A stretch of DNA of 64,000 bases, taken from contig JACKBK010000002.1 in NCBI GenBank assembly GCA_020634555.1, forward strand, positions 62,001-126,000, in the 5' to 3' direction. Origin of the DNA: Caldilineae bacterium. Lineage in GTDB: Bacteria > Chloroflexota > Anaerolineae > JAAEKA01. This document shows, piece after piece, positions 35,746 through 44,490 of this stretch. Under the pieces are notes generated by a model. That model was given only the letters and a program-made list of their open reading frames with translations. It searched no databases and was not told where the DNA came from. Position 1 is the first letter of the stretch. Every line of letters begins with the position of its first letter. The position numbers and the translations under genes are program-made.

Positions 35746-35748
35746 GGA

Positions 35749-36531
35749 CTATCCATACATGATCCGGTCCGCCAGCGCCGCGACAGCCTGGCGCGCCGGG
35801 CTGTCGGGCGGAAGCTGGGCCAGCGGCCTTCCCTCTGCGTCGTACTGGTTCACCAGCAGATCGGCTGGGATGACCGCCACCAATGGCGCATCGTATTGTT
35901 CCAGCATCGACTCGACGGCCGGCGGGATGACCGTCTTGCCGTTGCCTGACGGCGGCACGCGGTTGATCACGATGCCTGTGTTGCGGACGTTGATTCCCAG
36001 GTCATCAGCCATCCTGAGCATGTGGCTGATGGCGGTCACGCCGCGCACCGTGGGATCGCTGACTAATAACAGCCACTCCACGTCGCGGGTGGTCCGCCGG
36101 CTGAGGTGTTCCATGCCGGCCTCGTTGTCCATGACCACATAGGCGTAGCTTTCGCTCATCACGTCCACGATCTGGCGCAGCGAGTGGTTGACCGGACAGT
36201 AGCAGCCAGGTCCTTCCGGTCGGCCCATGGCCAGCAGATCGAAGTCATCCGCCTCTTCCACAGCCTGACGGATCTGCACGTCCAGCATCTCGCGCTGTGA
36301 CACACCCAATCCCATCTGCGTCCGCTGCACGTCGGCCAGCAGATCCTCGCGCAGGTCGCCCACGGTTACGGTCAACGGCACGCCCAGCGCCAGGTTGAGG
36401 TTGCTGCTGGGGTCAGCATCGATGGCCAGCACCGGCTGTACGCCCCGTTTCACCAAGATATCAACCAGCAGCGCCGCCACGGTTGTCTTACCCGTGCCGC
36501 CCTTGCCGGCCAGTGCAATGGTTGTTGTCAA
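35749..36531 (-). CDS. cooC: CooC-type nickel-insertion ATPase 2
   Basis: 260 residues, intact. Walker A is AGKGGTGKTT (8-17), switch I has DADPSSNLNLALG, the nickel-binding CxC is GCYCPVNHSLR, and DNEAGMEHLSRRTT is switch II. GIVINRVPPSG is the guanine/adenine-contacting strand. It is a paralogue of the gene at 31186 but differs in length and in the acidic switch. Two copies suggest separate clients, for example CODH C-cluster and ACS A-cluster nickel loading (as CooC and AcsF in acetogens). Confidence 0.9.
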   Translation of the reverse strand: MTTTIALAGKGGTGKTTVAALLVDILVKRGVQPVLAIDADPSSNLNLALGVPLTVTVGDLREDLLADVQRTQMGLGVSQREMLDVQIRQAVEEADDFDLLAMGRPEGPGCYCPVNHSLRQIVDVMSESYAYVVMDNEAGMEHLSRRTTRDVEWLLLVSDPTVRGVTAISHMLRMADDLGINVRNTGIVINRVPPSGNGKTVIPPAVESMLEQYDAPLVAVIPADLLVNQYDAEGRPLAQLPPDSPARQAVAALADRIMYG

Positions 36532-36625
36532 AGGTCTCTCCTGATTTTTGCCACGAATTCAGCGAATTTCTCGAATTGGATCAGCCATTGATCATCTCGA
36601 CCGATTTCCGATGAATAATTCGTGG

Positions 36626-38636
36626 CTATTCTTCCAACAGCGCCGCCACCGACGGAAACAGCCCGATATCCGTGTGCGGGAGGAACAGCGCGGATGTAAA
36701 CTGGTCGTAGAAGCTGTTGTCGGCCGACAGCTCCAGGTAGGTCATGCTGCGGGCGATCTCGGCGATGCGTTGGCGGGCGTCCCGATCCAGCAGCGCCATG
36801 TATGCGCCGCGCACCGAGGTGTTGCCCAGAAACTGGAAATTCTCCCACGGCACGTCGGGCAGCAAGCCCAGTTGCACCGACTTCTCAACGTTGATGTGCT
36901 TGCCGAAGCTGCCGCCCACCAGCACCGTGCTTACCATGTCCATGCTCAGGCCGACGCTCTGCGCCAGCATCGAACAGCCGGCGTAGATAGCGGCCTTGGC
37001 CCGCAGCAGGTTGTCGATGTCCACGGCGGTGATGACGATGTCCTCGCCGGTCGCGCTTTCCTCGGCCCACACGACCACGTACTCGCCGCCGTGCTCGCCC
37101 TGCCGGACACGCGGCCCGCGGAAAGTTGGCAACTCTCGGAGAGTTGCCAACTTTGCCTCGTCGTACAGCCCAAAGTTCAGATTGCCGCTTTTGTCGATCA
37201 CGCCGGTGATGAACATCTCGGCCAGCAGCGAGATCAGCCCGGAGCCGCAAAGGCCGCGCGGCCGCTCACCCTGCTCCTGGCCGATGGTGCTGATGGTCGG
37301 CTCGTAGGTCTGGGCGTTGATCCAGACCTCCTCGATTGCGCCCAGCGTGGCGCGCATCCCGTGGTAGACGCCGGCGCCCTCGAAGGCCGGCCCGGCCGAG
37401 CAGGCGCAGGTCACCAGCCAGTCGCAGTCGCCCAGCACCATCTCGCCGTTGGTGCCGATGTCGAGGAAAAGCACCGGCAGCCCGTCGCCGTTGGTCTCGA
37501 CCACGCTGCACAGCCCCGACCCCAGCACGCCGGACGAGATGTCCGCGCCCACATAGCTGGCGACGCCGGGCAGGCAGTCCACGGTCGCCAGCGGGTTGAG
37601 GTCGATGCCAAGATCGCCGGCCCGCAGCGTCGGGTATTGGTTGGCAGCAGGCACGTAGGGCGCCAGCCGGATGCTGGCCGGCGGCAGCGCCAGGAACAGG
37701 TGCTGCATGGTCGGGTTGCCGGCCACGACCATCTTGACGATCTGCTGCGGCTCGATCTTGCGAAACTCGCAGACCTGCGCAACCAGTCCGTTGATCGTCT
37801 CGACCACCAGACGCTGTAGCTCCGCCAGCCCGTTGTTCTTGCTGGCGTAGATGATGCGGCTGATCACGTCCTCGCCGCGGCGGATCTGGCCGTTGTAGTC
37901 GGCGGCCTGCGCGACGACGCGACCACTGACCAGATCGACCAGATACAGCGTGACAGTGGTGGTGCCGATATCCAGCGCGGCGGACCACAGTGCCGCGTCT
38001 GGTCGCCCGGCCATACGTCCACGACACGCGGCGGGCCGGCGGGCCGGTCCCACGTGTCCCACTCGACCACCGCGGTCGCCTGCCAATCCGCCGCGCGCAG
38101 CACAGTTCCCAGCTTGCGCAGCGTCGGCAGGTAGATCGATGGCAAAGCCGCTCTCCCAACCTGGTGGCGCGCCGCAATGCCGCCTGCACGCGGCTCCAGT
38201 CGTCGGTCTGGTCGTCAAGGCTGGGCGGGTCGAGGGCCAGGAAGTAGCTGCGCAGCGGCTGCCGGTCCGGTTTATACGCGAACGGCAGCTCGATGGCGCG
38301 CGCCGTCTTGTCGCTGGTCAGGATGCGAGCGATGCGTTCCTGCGGCGGGATGGTGATCTCGACGTCCCCGGTCACCGTGGTCTGGCAGGCCAGCGCGTAC
38401 CCCGCGGCAATGTCATCCGCCGAAAGGCGCAACGTCGAGCGCCGCCGCACCGGGTCAGCGCCGTTGGCGCCGCGCACGACCACCGCGCAGCGGCCGCAGC
38501 GGCCTTGCCCGCCACACGGGATGTTCAGATCGATACCGGCCTGCTGCGCAGCGTCGATGATCAGCGTGCCGGCTGGCGCGTCAACCCGCACCCCCGCGGG
38601 CTGAAACTGCACCATGCAAACGTCGTTGTTAGCCAT
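36626..38636 (-). CDS. Reductive activator of corrinoid protein, 2Fe-2S + ASKHA ATPase (frame broken twice)
   Basis: About 670 residues from the ATG at 38634-38636 after restoring bases near 38149 and 37987. The N-terminal ferredoxin domain has C41, C47, C50 and C84 (CGGQGRCGRC ... LACQT) for a [2Fe-2S] cluster. A linker carries YLPTLRKLGTVLRAADW, then the ASKHA ATPase part has ALDIGTTTVTLYLVD, LFLDIGTNGEMVLG, CSAGPAFEG, RGLCGSGLI and VLVGGSFGKH. RACo proteins use ATP to reduce inactive Co(II) corrinoid to Co(I). It lies directly after acsC. Confidence 0.87.
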
Positions 38637-38646
38637 GATTGCTGAG

Positions 38647-38730
38647 CTGTAGACTGGTAGATTGGGAAACTGGTAGGTTGGAAACAATCACACCATACCA
38701 ATTTACCAACTTACCAATGTACCAATCAAC
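38647..38730. repeat. Word-palindrome spacer (GGTAGATTGG family)
   Basis: Degenerate CTGGTAGATTGGGAAACTGG words (38647-38681) are mirrored by ACCAATTTACCAACTTACC words (38691-38728). The same words occur before cooC1 (about 31962-32015) and after acsA (about 46502-46614). Confidence 0.65.
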
Positions 38731-40077
38731 CTAACTCGTCCTCATAAACGCCGGCAGGTCCACAGCCTCGCGCGGGCCGACCTTGATCTCCCAGCCGGGC
38801 AGTTCCTCTTCCAACTCGCCCATCAGGACCGCCACATGGCCAGGTAGAATCACCTGCTTGTGGCTGATCTTGCCGGCCGCGCCCGACTCCTTGACAGCCT
38901 TGGCGATGCGCTCGGCGTCGAACTTGCCGGCGGCCCAGGCCGTCAGCACGCTCATGCCCTCGGCGTCGGCTACCAGCAGCCAGCCGGGCAGACCGCTGCT
39001 CTCGACCTCGTTGGCGACGCTGAAGTAGGTGATGCTGAAGTTGGTGGTCACCATCAGAGGTGCGTCGGGGCCGGGGTTGTTGATGGGATAGACGCCCGGC
39101 TCAACCTGGATCGGCTTTTGCGGGTCGGTGTAGATGTTGGCGCGCAGCACCAGCAGCGCGTAGGCGCTGGCCGGCGTGAAATGATCCAGCACCACGAATC
39201 CGGCGTACTTAGCGATCTGCTGGCCGGCCAGCGTCACCTCGTCCAGTTGGCTGGCAGCGCCCTCGCCGGGGAAGGTGATGATCGGATAACCCAGCGCGCG
39301 GAAATTTTCCTTCAGCGCCAGCCGGCGAATGTGGGTCATGGTGGCCAGCGACTCGTTGAAGCCGCGCACGCCGGGGTCCAGCACCAGATCGTCGACACCG
39401 AACTTGGCGATGCTCTCGGCAAGTTCGGCCAGCGCGTCCAGGTCGCCGTCGTCCACGCGGACTACCAGCGGCGCCTTAGCGTTCTTGGCCGCCAAGGCTA
39501 CCCGCCGCCAGTTCTCCGCGTTGGCAGCGCAAACCAGCGGTGTGCGGCCGTCAGCCGCGGCCAGCCCGGCCTTGACCGCGACCGGATCACCGGCGATCAG
39601 GATCAGCAGCTTGTGAGTGGTGTCGCAGACAGCCTTGACAGCCTCGCCGAACTGCTCCGGGTTGCCCGAAGTATAGCTAATCGCGATCCCGTCGTAGCTC
39701 AACGGTATGCCGACGTAATCGACGACGTAGCTATCGACCTCAGCCGTCCGGGCCTTGATCTCGTCCAGCGGCAGGTCGTCGGTCACGCGCACGAAGATGC
39801 CGGGCTGGTGGAAGAAGGTCTTCTCGTGGCGGTAGAGCACGGTTTCGTTGCCGACTTCCAGCTTGTTGCCGTTGCTGCTCAACGTAATCAGCCTGATGGG
39901 CGGCGCGGCGGCTTCAGACAGCGCAGCCTGGGCAGCTTCGGTGACGTGCGGGCAGGCAGCCAGTTCAACCTGCTTCTGCGCCAGTTTCATGGCAAAGGCC
40001 AGGCAGGTAGGAAATCCGCAGTCCTTGCAGTTGGTCTTCGGAAGAAGTTTATAGATCTCAAGACCTGAGAGAGCCAT
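38731..40077 (-). CDS. acsC: Corrinoid iron-sulfur protein large (gamma) subunit
   Basis: 448 residues, intact. The N-terminal [4Fe-4S] motif is C17, C20, C25, C42 (LPKTNCKDCGFPTCLAFAMK). A TIM barrel follows, with a C-terminal B12-binding region (SITYFSVANEVESSGLPGWLLV and the GKISHKQVILPGHVAVL segment). It carries the methyl group from AcsE to AcsB on its cobamide. It pairs with AcsD at 40459; a NifU-domain gene lies between them. Confidence 0.94.
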   Translation of the reverse strand: MALSGLEIYKLLPKTNCKDCGFPTCLAFAMKLAQKQVELAACPHVTEAAQAALSEAAAPPIRLITLSSNGNKLEVGNETVLYRHEKTFFHQPGIFVRVTDDLPLDEIKARTAEVDSYVVDYVGIPLSYDGIAISYTSGNPEQFGEAVKAVCDTTHKLLILIAGDPVAVKAGLAAADGRTPLVCAANAENWRRVALAAKNAKAPLVVRVDDGDLDALAELAESIAKFGVDDLVLDPGVRGFNESLATMTHIRRLALKENFRALGYPIITFPGEGAASQLDEVTLAGQQIAKYAGFVVLDHFTPASAYALLVLRANIYTDPQKPIQVEPGVYPINNPGPDAPLMVTTNFSITYFSVANEVESSGLPGWLLVADAEGMSVLTAWAAGKFDAERIAKAVKESGAAGKISHKQVILPGHVAVLMGELEEELPGWEIKVGPREAVDLPAFMRTS

Positions 40078-40188
40078 TCGGCGACTCCTTTCGGTGAAAT
40101 TGTCTAAAAGAGCGAAGTGTCAGAGTGTCAGAGCGTCAGGATTTCTGTCCTTCTGCGCCTCTGAACCTCTGCCTCTCTGCCATTCTGA

Positions 40189-40440
40189 TTACGACACGGG
40201 CTGCACGTATTCCAGTTCCGGGAAATACTGCTTGCAGGTCTGGCCGATGCCCACCGCCAGGGTGTACTGCGACATGGGGCAGCCGACACACGCACCTTGC
40301 AAGCGGACCTGCAAGGTCTTGCCGTCGTAGTCAACAAACTCAACCCAGCCGCCGTGCGACACCTCGATCTGGTGGCTGATCAGCGCGACCAGTTCCTCGA
40401 TGGTGAAGTCCGGCTGAGTTGCAGTCAATTCCTCAGTCAT
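40189..40440 (-). CDS. NifU C-terminal-domain protein
   Basis: 83 residues. The Fe-S scaffold motif is VRLQGACVGCPMSQYTLAVG (CxxC), the rest is the alpha/beta NifU-C fold (VEFVDYDGKTLQVRL). Such proteins build and deliver [4Fe-4S] clusters. Its place between acsD and acsC suggests dedicated cluster supply to the corrinoid protein or CODH/ACS. Confidence 0.88.
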   Translation of the reverse strand: MTEELTATQPDFTIEELVALISHQIEVSHGGWVEFVDYDGKTLQVRLQGACVGCPMSQYTLAVGIGQTCKQYFPELEYVQPVS

Positions 40441-40458
40441 AGAAACGTTCCTGGGAGG

Positions 40459-41445
40459 TTACGCGTGTCCGTTCTGTCCCGGTTTCATCAACCGATCGAT
40501 GACGGACCGGACCTCGGCCACGCTGTCCGGGTGGCGCAACACAACGATGTCGGCGCCCGACTGCAGCAGGGTCGTGCTGGTGAGAACCTCCCACGTTACA
40601 GCCCGCTCGTTCCAGTCGCCCCAGGCCGCCGGCACGCCCTCGCCCACCTTCGACTCCTTGAGCTTCCAGCCCTCCTCGCCGGGGGTGACCAGCATCGGCT
40701 GCTGGGTCATGGAGTCGCCGTTCAACGCAGCCAGGCGCAGCCGCTCCATCACGCTGTAGCCGTATTCGATGCCATAGCCCAGCGCGCCGGTGCTGGGATC
40801 CATGAGGATGCGATCCATGGGCAGGCCGACATCGCGGGTCAGGATGATGAGCTGCTTGGCCAGGTTGACGTCCATGGGCGTGCGGCTGTCCACGAGATGG
40901 CCGTGAGCCATGGCCGCGGCGACGATGGTGCGGTAGTTCTTGTCCTCACAGACGCCCAGAACCAGCCGCTCGCCCGCTGTTTCCTCAGCCACCGCGACCA
41001 GCAACTCGTTGTCCAGATCGGCGATGCCGGGGCCGAAGACCATCAGGGGCAGGCCGGTGGCGCCCAGCACAGCACGAGCAGCCTTGCGCGCCTCGGCGGC
41101 AGTGGGTTTGCTGCCATCGCCGCGCTGCACGGGACCGGTCAGCCGCAGCAGGATCAGGTCCGCGCCGGCGACTTCAGCAGCTTTAGCCCAGGCGACCGGA
41201 TCGTTCACCGCGTCGCCCCATGCCTCTTTCAACAGCGGCGACCAGTCGGCCGGCCAGCGGTCGGCGATCTCCACAGCAATGCGCGGTGGATACGGCATCG
41301 TGCCTTCGTGAAACAGGAACGGCAGTGTCGACTCGCCACCGACCGTCACGGTCTTGGTGCGCGTGCCGCCATCGGCTGCCGTCGCGCCGATGGTCACCTC
41401 GCGCACCTTGCCGGAGTATTTGTTCTTGGGAATTGTTACTGGCAT
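40459..41445 (-). CDS. acsD: Corrinoid iron-sulfur protein small (beta) subunit
   Basis: 328 residues, TIM-barrel partner of AcsC. Recognisable segments are GGESTLPFLFHEG near the N-terminus, GADLILLRLTGPVQRG, PLMVFGPGIADLDNE, ILMDPSTGALGYGIEYGYS and MLVTPGEEGWKLKE. The corrinoid sits between the two subunits. It is transcribed after the CBS-domain gene and before nifU-C/acsC. Confidence 0.93.
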   Translation of the reverse strand: MPVTIPKNKYSGKVREVTIGATAADGGTRTKTVTVGGESTLPFLFHEGTMPYPPRIAVEIADRWPADWSPLLKEAWGDAVNDPVAWAKAAEVAGADLILLRLTGPVQRGDGSKPTAAEARKAARAVLGATGLPLMVFGPGIADLDNELLVAVAEETAGERLVLGVCEDKNYRTIVAAAMAHGHLVDSRTPMDVNLAKQLIILTRDVGLPMDRILMDPSTGALGYGIEYGYSVMERLRLAALNGDSMTQQPMLVTPGEEGWKLKESKVGEGVPAAWGDWNERAVTWEVLTSTTLLQSGADIVVLRHPDSVAEVRSVIDRLMKPGQNGHA

Positions 41446-41478
41446 GTGGGATTCTCGCTCCTTTGGGAGAATGGTATT

Positions 41479-41540
41479 GAAACGTGAGACGTGAAACGTG
41501 ATAGAATGACGAATTACGTTTCACGTTTCACGCATCACGT
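41479..41540. repeat. Word-palindrome (GAAACGTGA / TCACGTTTC) overlapping a stop codon
   Basis: TGAAACGTGAGACGTGAAAC (from 41479) is mirrored by TTACGTTTCACGTTTCACG (about 41514-41533). The right arm runs into the stop codon of the CBS gene. It separates the CBS and acsD genes. Confidence 0.65.
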
Positions 41541-42002
41541 CAGTCCATAGCGGTGCTTGAACAGGTCAATCGCCGACGGCCGTTCTGCGCCGACACCCAC
41601 GCCTGGCGCACGCTCCATGCCGGCCACGATGCGGCAGACGTCCTGCAACGTGATCATCGCGGCCGGGTATTTGACGCCGCCGGCGTGGTGGGTAACGAAC
41701 ATCTGGCGTAGGCCCTGGTCCAACATCAGTTGCGCGGCGGCCGCGGCCGGCACTTCGGGCAGGATCACCGGCACCCGCTCGTTGAGCACGTCGCCGGCGA
41801 CCATGGAAGCTGTGTTTTCACCGGCAAGCCGCGCCACGTGGTGCTCGCCGATCCAGCCGACCATGTTGGCATCCTCGTCCAGCACGATCAGCGCGCCGAC
41901 GTTGCGCTCCACCAGCAGGCGCGCAGCCTCTTTGAGCGGCGTGTCCTCGCGACAGGTAGGCACGCCGACCTGCATCACATCACGGACAAGGGTGGTGGGC
42001 AT
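41535..42002 (-). CDS. CBS-domain pair protein
   Basis: 155 residues from the ATG at 42000-42002. It has two CBS motifs: VRDVMQVGVPTCREDTPLKE ... NVGALIVLDEDANMVGWI (about 5-60) and VAGDVLNERVPVILPEVPAA ... MFVTHHAGGVKYPAAMITLQD. CBS pairs bind adenine nucleotides such as AMP, ATP or SAM. Placed between acsB and acsD, it may report energy state to the CO-dehydrogenase system. No catalytic domain is attached. Confidence 0.83.
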   Translation of the reverse strand: MPTTLVRDVMQVGVPTCREDTPLKEAARLLVERNVGALIVLDEDANMVGWIGEHHVARLAGENTASMVAGDVLNERVPVILPEVPAAAAAQLMLDQGLRQMFVTHHAGGVKYPAAMITLQDVCRIVAGMERAPGVGVGAERPSAIDLFKHRYGLT

Positions 42003-42016
42003 GATGAATAGACCAA

Positions 42017-42075
42017 AGAGGCACAGAGGACACAGAGGCTTACCATTCTTCTCTGCGTTCTCTGCGCCTCTGCGG
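42017..42075. repeat. Word-palindrome (CACAGAGG / CCTCTGCG family)
   Basis: AGAGGCACAGAGGACACAGA (from 42017) is mirrored by TTCTCTGCGTTCTCTGCGCC (from 42049). It fills the spacer between acsB and the CBS gene. A related set (GTGTCAGAGCGTCAGG with CTTCTGCGCCTCTGAAC) lies between acsC and nifU-C at about 40110-40185. Confidence 0.65.
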
Positions 42076-42085
42076 TAAATATCTG

Positions 42086-44371
42086 CTAGAAGATCGGATC
42101 CATGAACAGCGCCGGATGCTCGTGCTCCTCCATCCAGGCCATCAGGCCATCGACGTCGGTGCATACGGTCTCATCGGCGATGCGATCGATCAGGTCAGGC
42201 TCGCCCTCGCGCTCGGCCACGGCCTGGAACTCCTCGGCCATGGTCTTCTTGAGCACGCTGCTCATCCAGACCACCCGCTTGAATCCGCCGTCAGCCGAGA
42301 TGAACTTGGGGCTGGTCAGATAGTACTTGCCGACACCCATCACACCGGGCGTCTGCAGGCCGCCGCCGGCCATGCCGGCCAGCGTGCTGAAGGTCATGCC
42401 CGCCGGCGTCATGCTGGTGTCCTCGCGGCTGACCACCATCACGCCGTTAGCCTCGGGGATCAACATCACGATGCACTCGAAGCAGCCGCAGGCCGTCATG
42501 GGGTTCTCCATGATCGAGTACATCGCCACTTCGTGGACCGTGCCCTGGCTGTTCTTGACCGCCACATCGTTGGTGCCGGTCCAGTAGCCCTTGACCGGGT
42601 CCACCGTGTCGCCCAGCAGGATCGGCTGGTTGGGACCGGTCGGGTTTATCTCATAGCTGGCCTTGCAGTCCAGCCAGTTGTACGCGCCGCACAGACCCAG
42701 CCGCTCGGGGCTGACGATGCAGACGTGGGTCGGGGCAAAGCTCTGGCACAGCGTGCAGGTGTAGAACTCGTCCACCGCGTCGTCTTTCAGGCTGCCCATG
42801 CGCTCGTTGCGTTCGTTGTAGGCGTCACGGGCCTTTTCCAGCCATTCGGCGTGCAGCGCCGGATCGGTGATGACCTTGACCTGCACCTTGTCCACGATCG
42901 CGCCGAACTCGCCGTGGAAGCGGGCATGGAGGATCTTGCCGAAGTGCTCCAGCGTGAACCCCTTGTCGGCCGCCGCCTTGCTGATGCGAATCCAGGCGAT
43001 GTCGCGCTGGCCGATGTGCTGCACGCCGCTGGCGCCGTTGACGAAGTAGTGCACCTGGCGCTCCAGCACCGGCTCGAAGTCGGTCTGCATCTTGCGCCCG
43101 GCGACCTCGATCAGGATGCCGAGGTCCATCGCGCCGCCCTCTTCGACCTCGCTGAAGTCGGGGCCGATGACCTCGATCTTGCCGTCCTCGACCTCTTCCA
43201 TGGGCAACAAGCGCAGATATTCGAAGGCCCGGCTGTACTTGCCGCCGAACTCGACGCGCATGTCCTTCTTGCGCACCACCTCGCCCTCGAAGGCTGATCC
43301 GTAGGGCACCGGCACCGGCACTTCGGTCAGCTTGATCTTGACGCCGCGGGTTTCGATGGCCTTCTGCACCAGCTTCTCGGCCCGCTCCAGGTCATCCTTG
43401 CCAGGAATCGTGTTGAACGGCTGCGACACCACGTGTTCATGCTGCGTCACGCCGGTGGGCAGGATCTGCGGAATGACCGTGTCGGCGATCACCGGGAAGC
43501 CGTAGTTAATGGCGCCGGCCGCTGCCGCGTATTTCAGGTCGTCGATCTCACCCAGCGCCAGCACGAAGGCAAAGACGCGCGCCCGGTTGTAGAGCAGGAT
43601 CTCGCGCGCCTGGCCGGCCTTGAGGCCACCAAAGGTCAACGCGGAGCGGGTGGCGAAGCCCAGCGCGTAGATCGCGCTCAGCGTGTCCAGCCCGAAGGGC
43701 ACGATGTACGTGTCGTAGCCCATCTCCACGCCCTCTTCCTGGAGCTGGTGGATGATGCTGCGGCCGTTGACGTTGCCGCTGAGGAAGATCAGGATGTTGC
43801 GCCGCTGCAGCTCGCGCACGATCTTGACCGCCACCTCGTTGCTCTTGGCCGCGCCGACGATGGCAGCGAAGCCAGGCATGCGGCCGTCCACCAGCGCGAT
43901 GCCCCACGAACGAAGCTGCACGTCGTCGATGGGACCGTTGAGGTAGCCATTGCCGCCGCTGCCGTTGGCGCCTGCATCGGGGCTGGTGAAGCTGCCGCCG
44001 GTCATGTGGAAGCCTGGAATCCGTTGGGGTTCGTCGCCACGGACGAAACGCACCGCCTCGATGGCTTCAGCAGCAAACAGCGTCGCCATGCCGCTGTCCA
44101 GCGTCTCGCCCAAATAGGGCATCCAGCGGCAGTCGGACGGGATAGGATGCAGCAGATCGCGGGCGTGCTTCAGCACCGGCTCAAGCTGGCCCAGTGTCTC
44201 GACCTGCACACCCATCATGCCGTTGATGGTGGGCAGATAGTAGGCGGTATTGGGAAACGCGACCGGCGCATCCGATCCGACCTCGGCGATGGTCTGCCTG
44301 AGCAGGTCATCGGCCTCGTTAACCAGCAGGTGCGCGCCGCGGATTGCTCGACTTGCGATATATCGTGACAT
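42086..44371 (-). CDS. acsB: Acetyl-CoA synthase (CODH/ACS alpha subunit)
   Basis: 761 residues; the start follows AGGAG. The A-cluster ligands are all visible: C539, C542, C551 and C561 (CTLCQSFAPTHVC then GLC) hold the [4Fe-4S] cube, and the C628-G-C630 pair binds the distal nickel. It joins the corrinoid methyl group, CO from CODH and CoA into acetyl-CoA. Compared with Moorella (about 729) it has a Gly/Asn-rich loop near residues 133-146. It follows acsA after about 120 bases and precedes the CBS gene. Confidence 0.96.
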   Translation of the reverse strand: MSRYIASRAIRGAHLLVNEADDLLRQTIAEVGSDAPVAFPNTAYYLPTINGMMGVQVETLGQLEPVLKHARDLLHPIPSDCRWMPYLGETLDSGMATLFAAEAIEAVRFVRGDEPQRIPGFHMTGGSFTSPDAGANGSGGNGYLNGPIDDVQLRSWGIALVDGRMPGFAAIVGAAKSNEVAVKIVRELQRRNILIFLSGNVNGRSIIHQLQEEGVEMGYDTYIVPFGLDTLSAIYALGFATRSALTFGGLKAGQAREILLYNRARVFAFVLALGEIDDLKYAAAAGAINYGFPVIADTVIPQILPTGVTQHEHVVSQPFNTIPGKDDLERAEKLVQKAIETRGVKIKLTEVPVPVPYGSAFEGEVVRKKDMRVEFGGKYSRAFEYLRLLPMEEVEDGKIEVIGPDFSEVEEGGAMDLGILIEVAGRKMQTDFEPVLERQVHYFVNGASGVQHIGQRDIAWIRISKAAADKGFTLEHFGKILHARFHGEFGAIVDKVQVKVITDPALHAEWLEKARDAYNERNERMGSLKDDAVDEFYTCTLCQSFAPTHVCIVSPERLGLCGAYNWLDCKASYEINPTGPNQPILLGDTVDPVKGYWTGTNDVAVKNSQGTVHEVAMYSIMENPMTACGCFECIVMLIPEANGVMVVSREDTSMTPAGMTFSTLAGMAGGGLQTPGVMGVGKYYLTSPKFISADGGFKRVVWMSSVLKKTMAEEFQAVAEREGEPDLIDRIADETVCTDVDGLMAWMEEHEHPALFMDPIF

Positions 44372-44384
44372 TGGTAGTTCTCCT

Positions 44385-44490
44385 GTGGCTCGGTTATCGA
44401 TAATCCGTGATCAGTAATCGGTGGTCGGAACATGGTGAGTTCACCCTTAATCCGGTTACCGATTACCGTTTACCGATTACTCCTCACCGT
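44385..44490. repeat. Word-palindrome (CGGTAATCGGT family) between acsA and acsB
   Basis: CGATAATCCGTGATCAGTAATCGG words (in two pieces, about 44395-44425) are mirrored by CCGGTTACCGATTACCG and TTTACCGATTACTCC (about 44450-44483). The same words recur near 61195-61285. Confidence 0.6.

Noticed and set aside
43433..44368. Plus-strand frame opposite acsB
   Set aside because: Shadow frame; the acsB frame holds all A-cluster cysteines.
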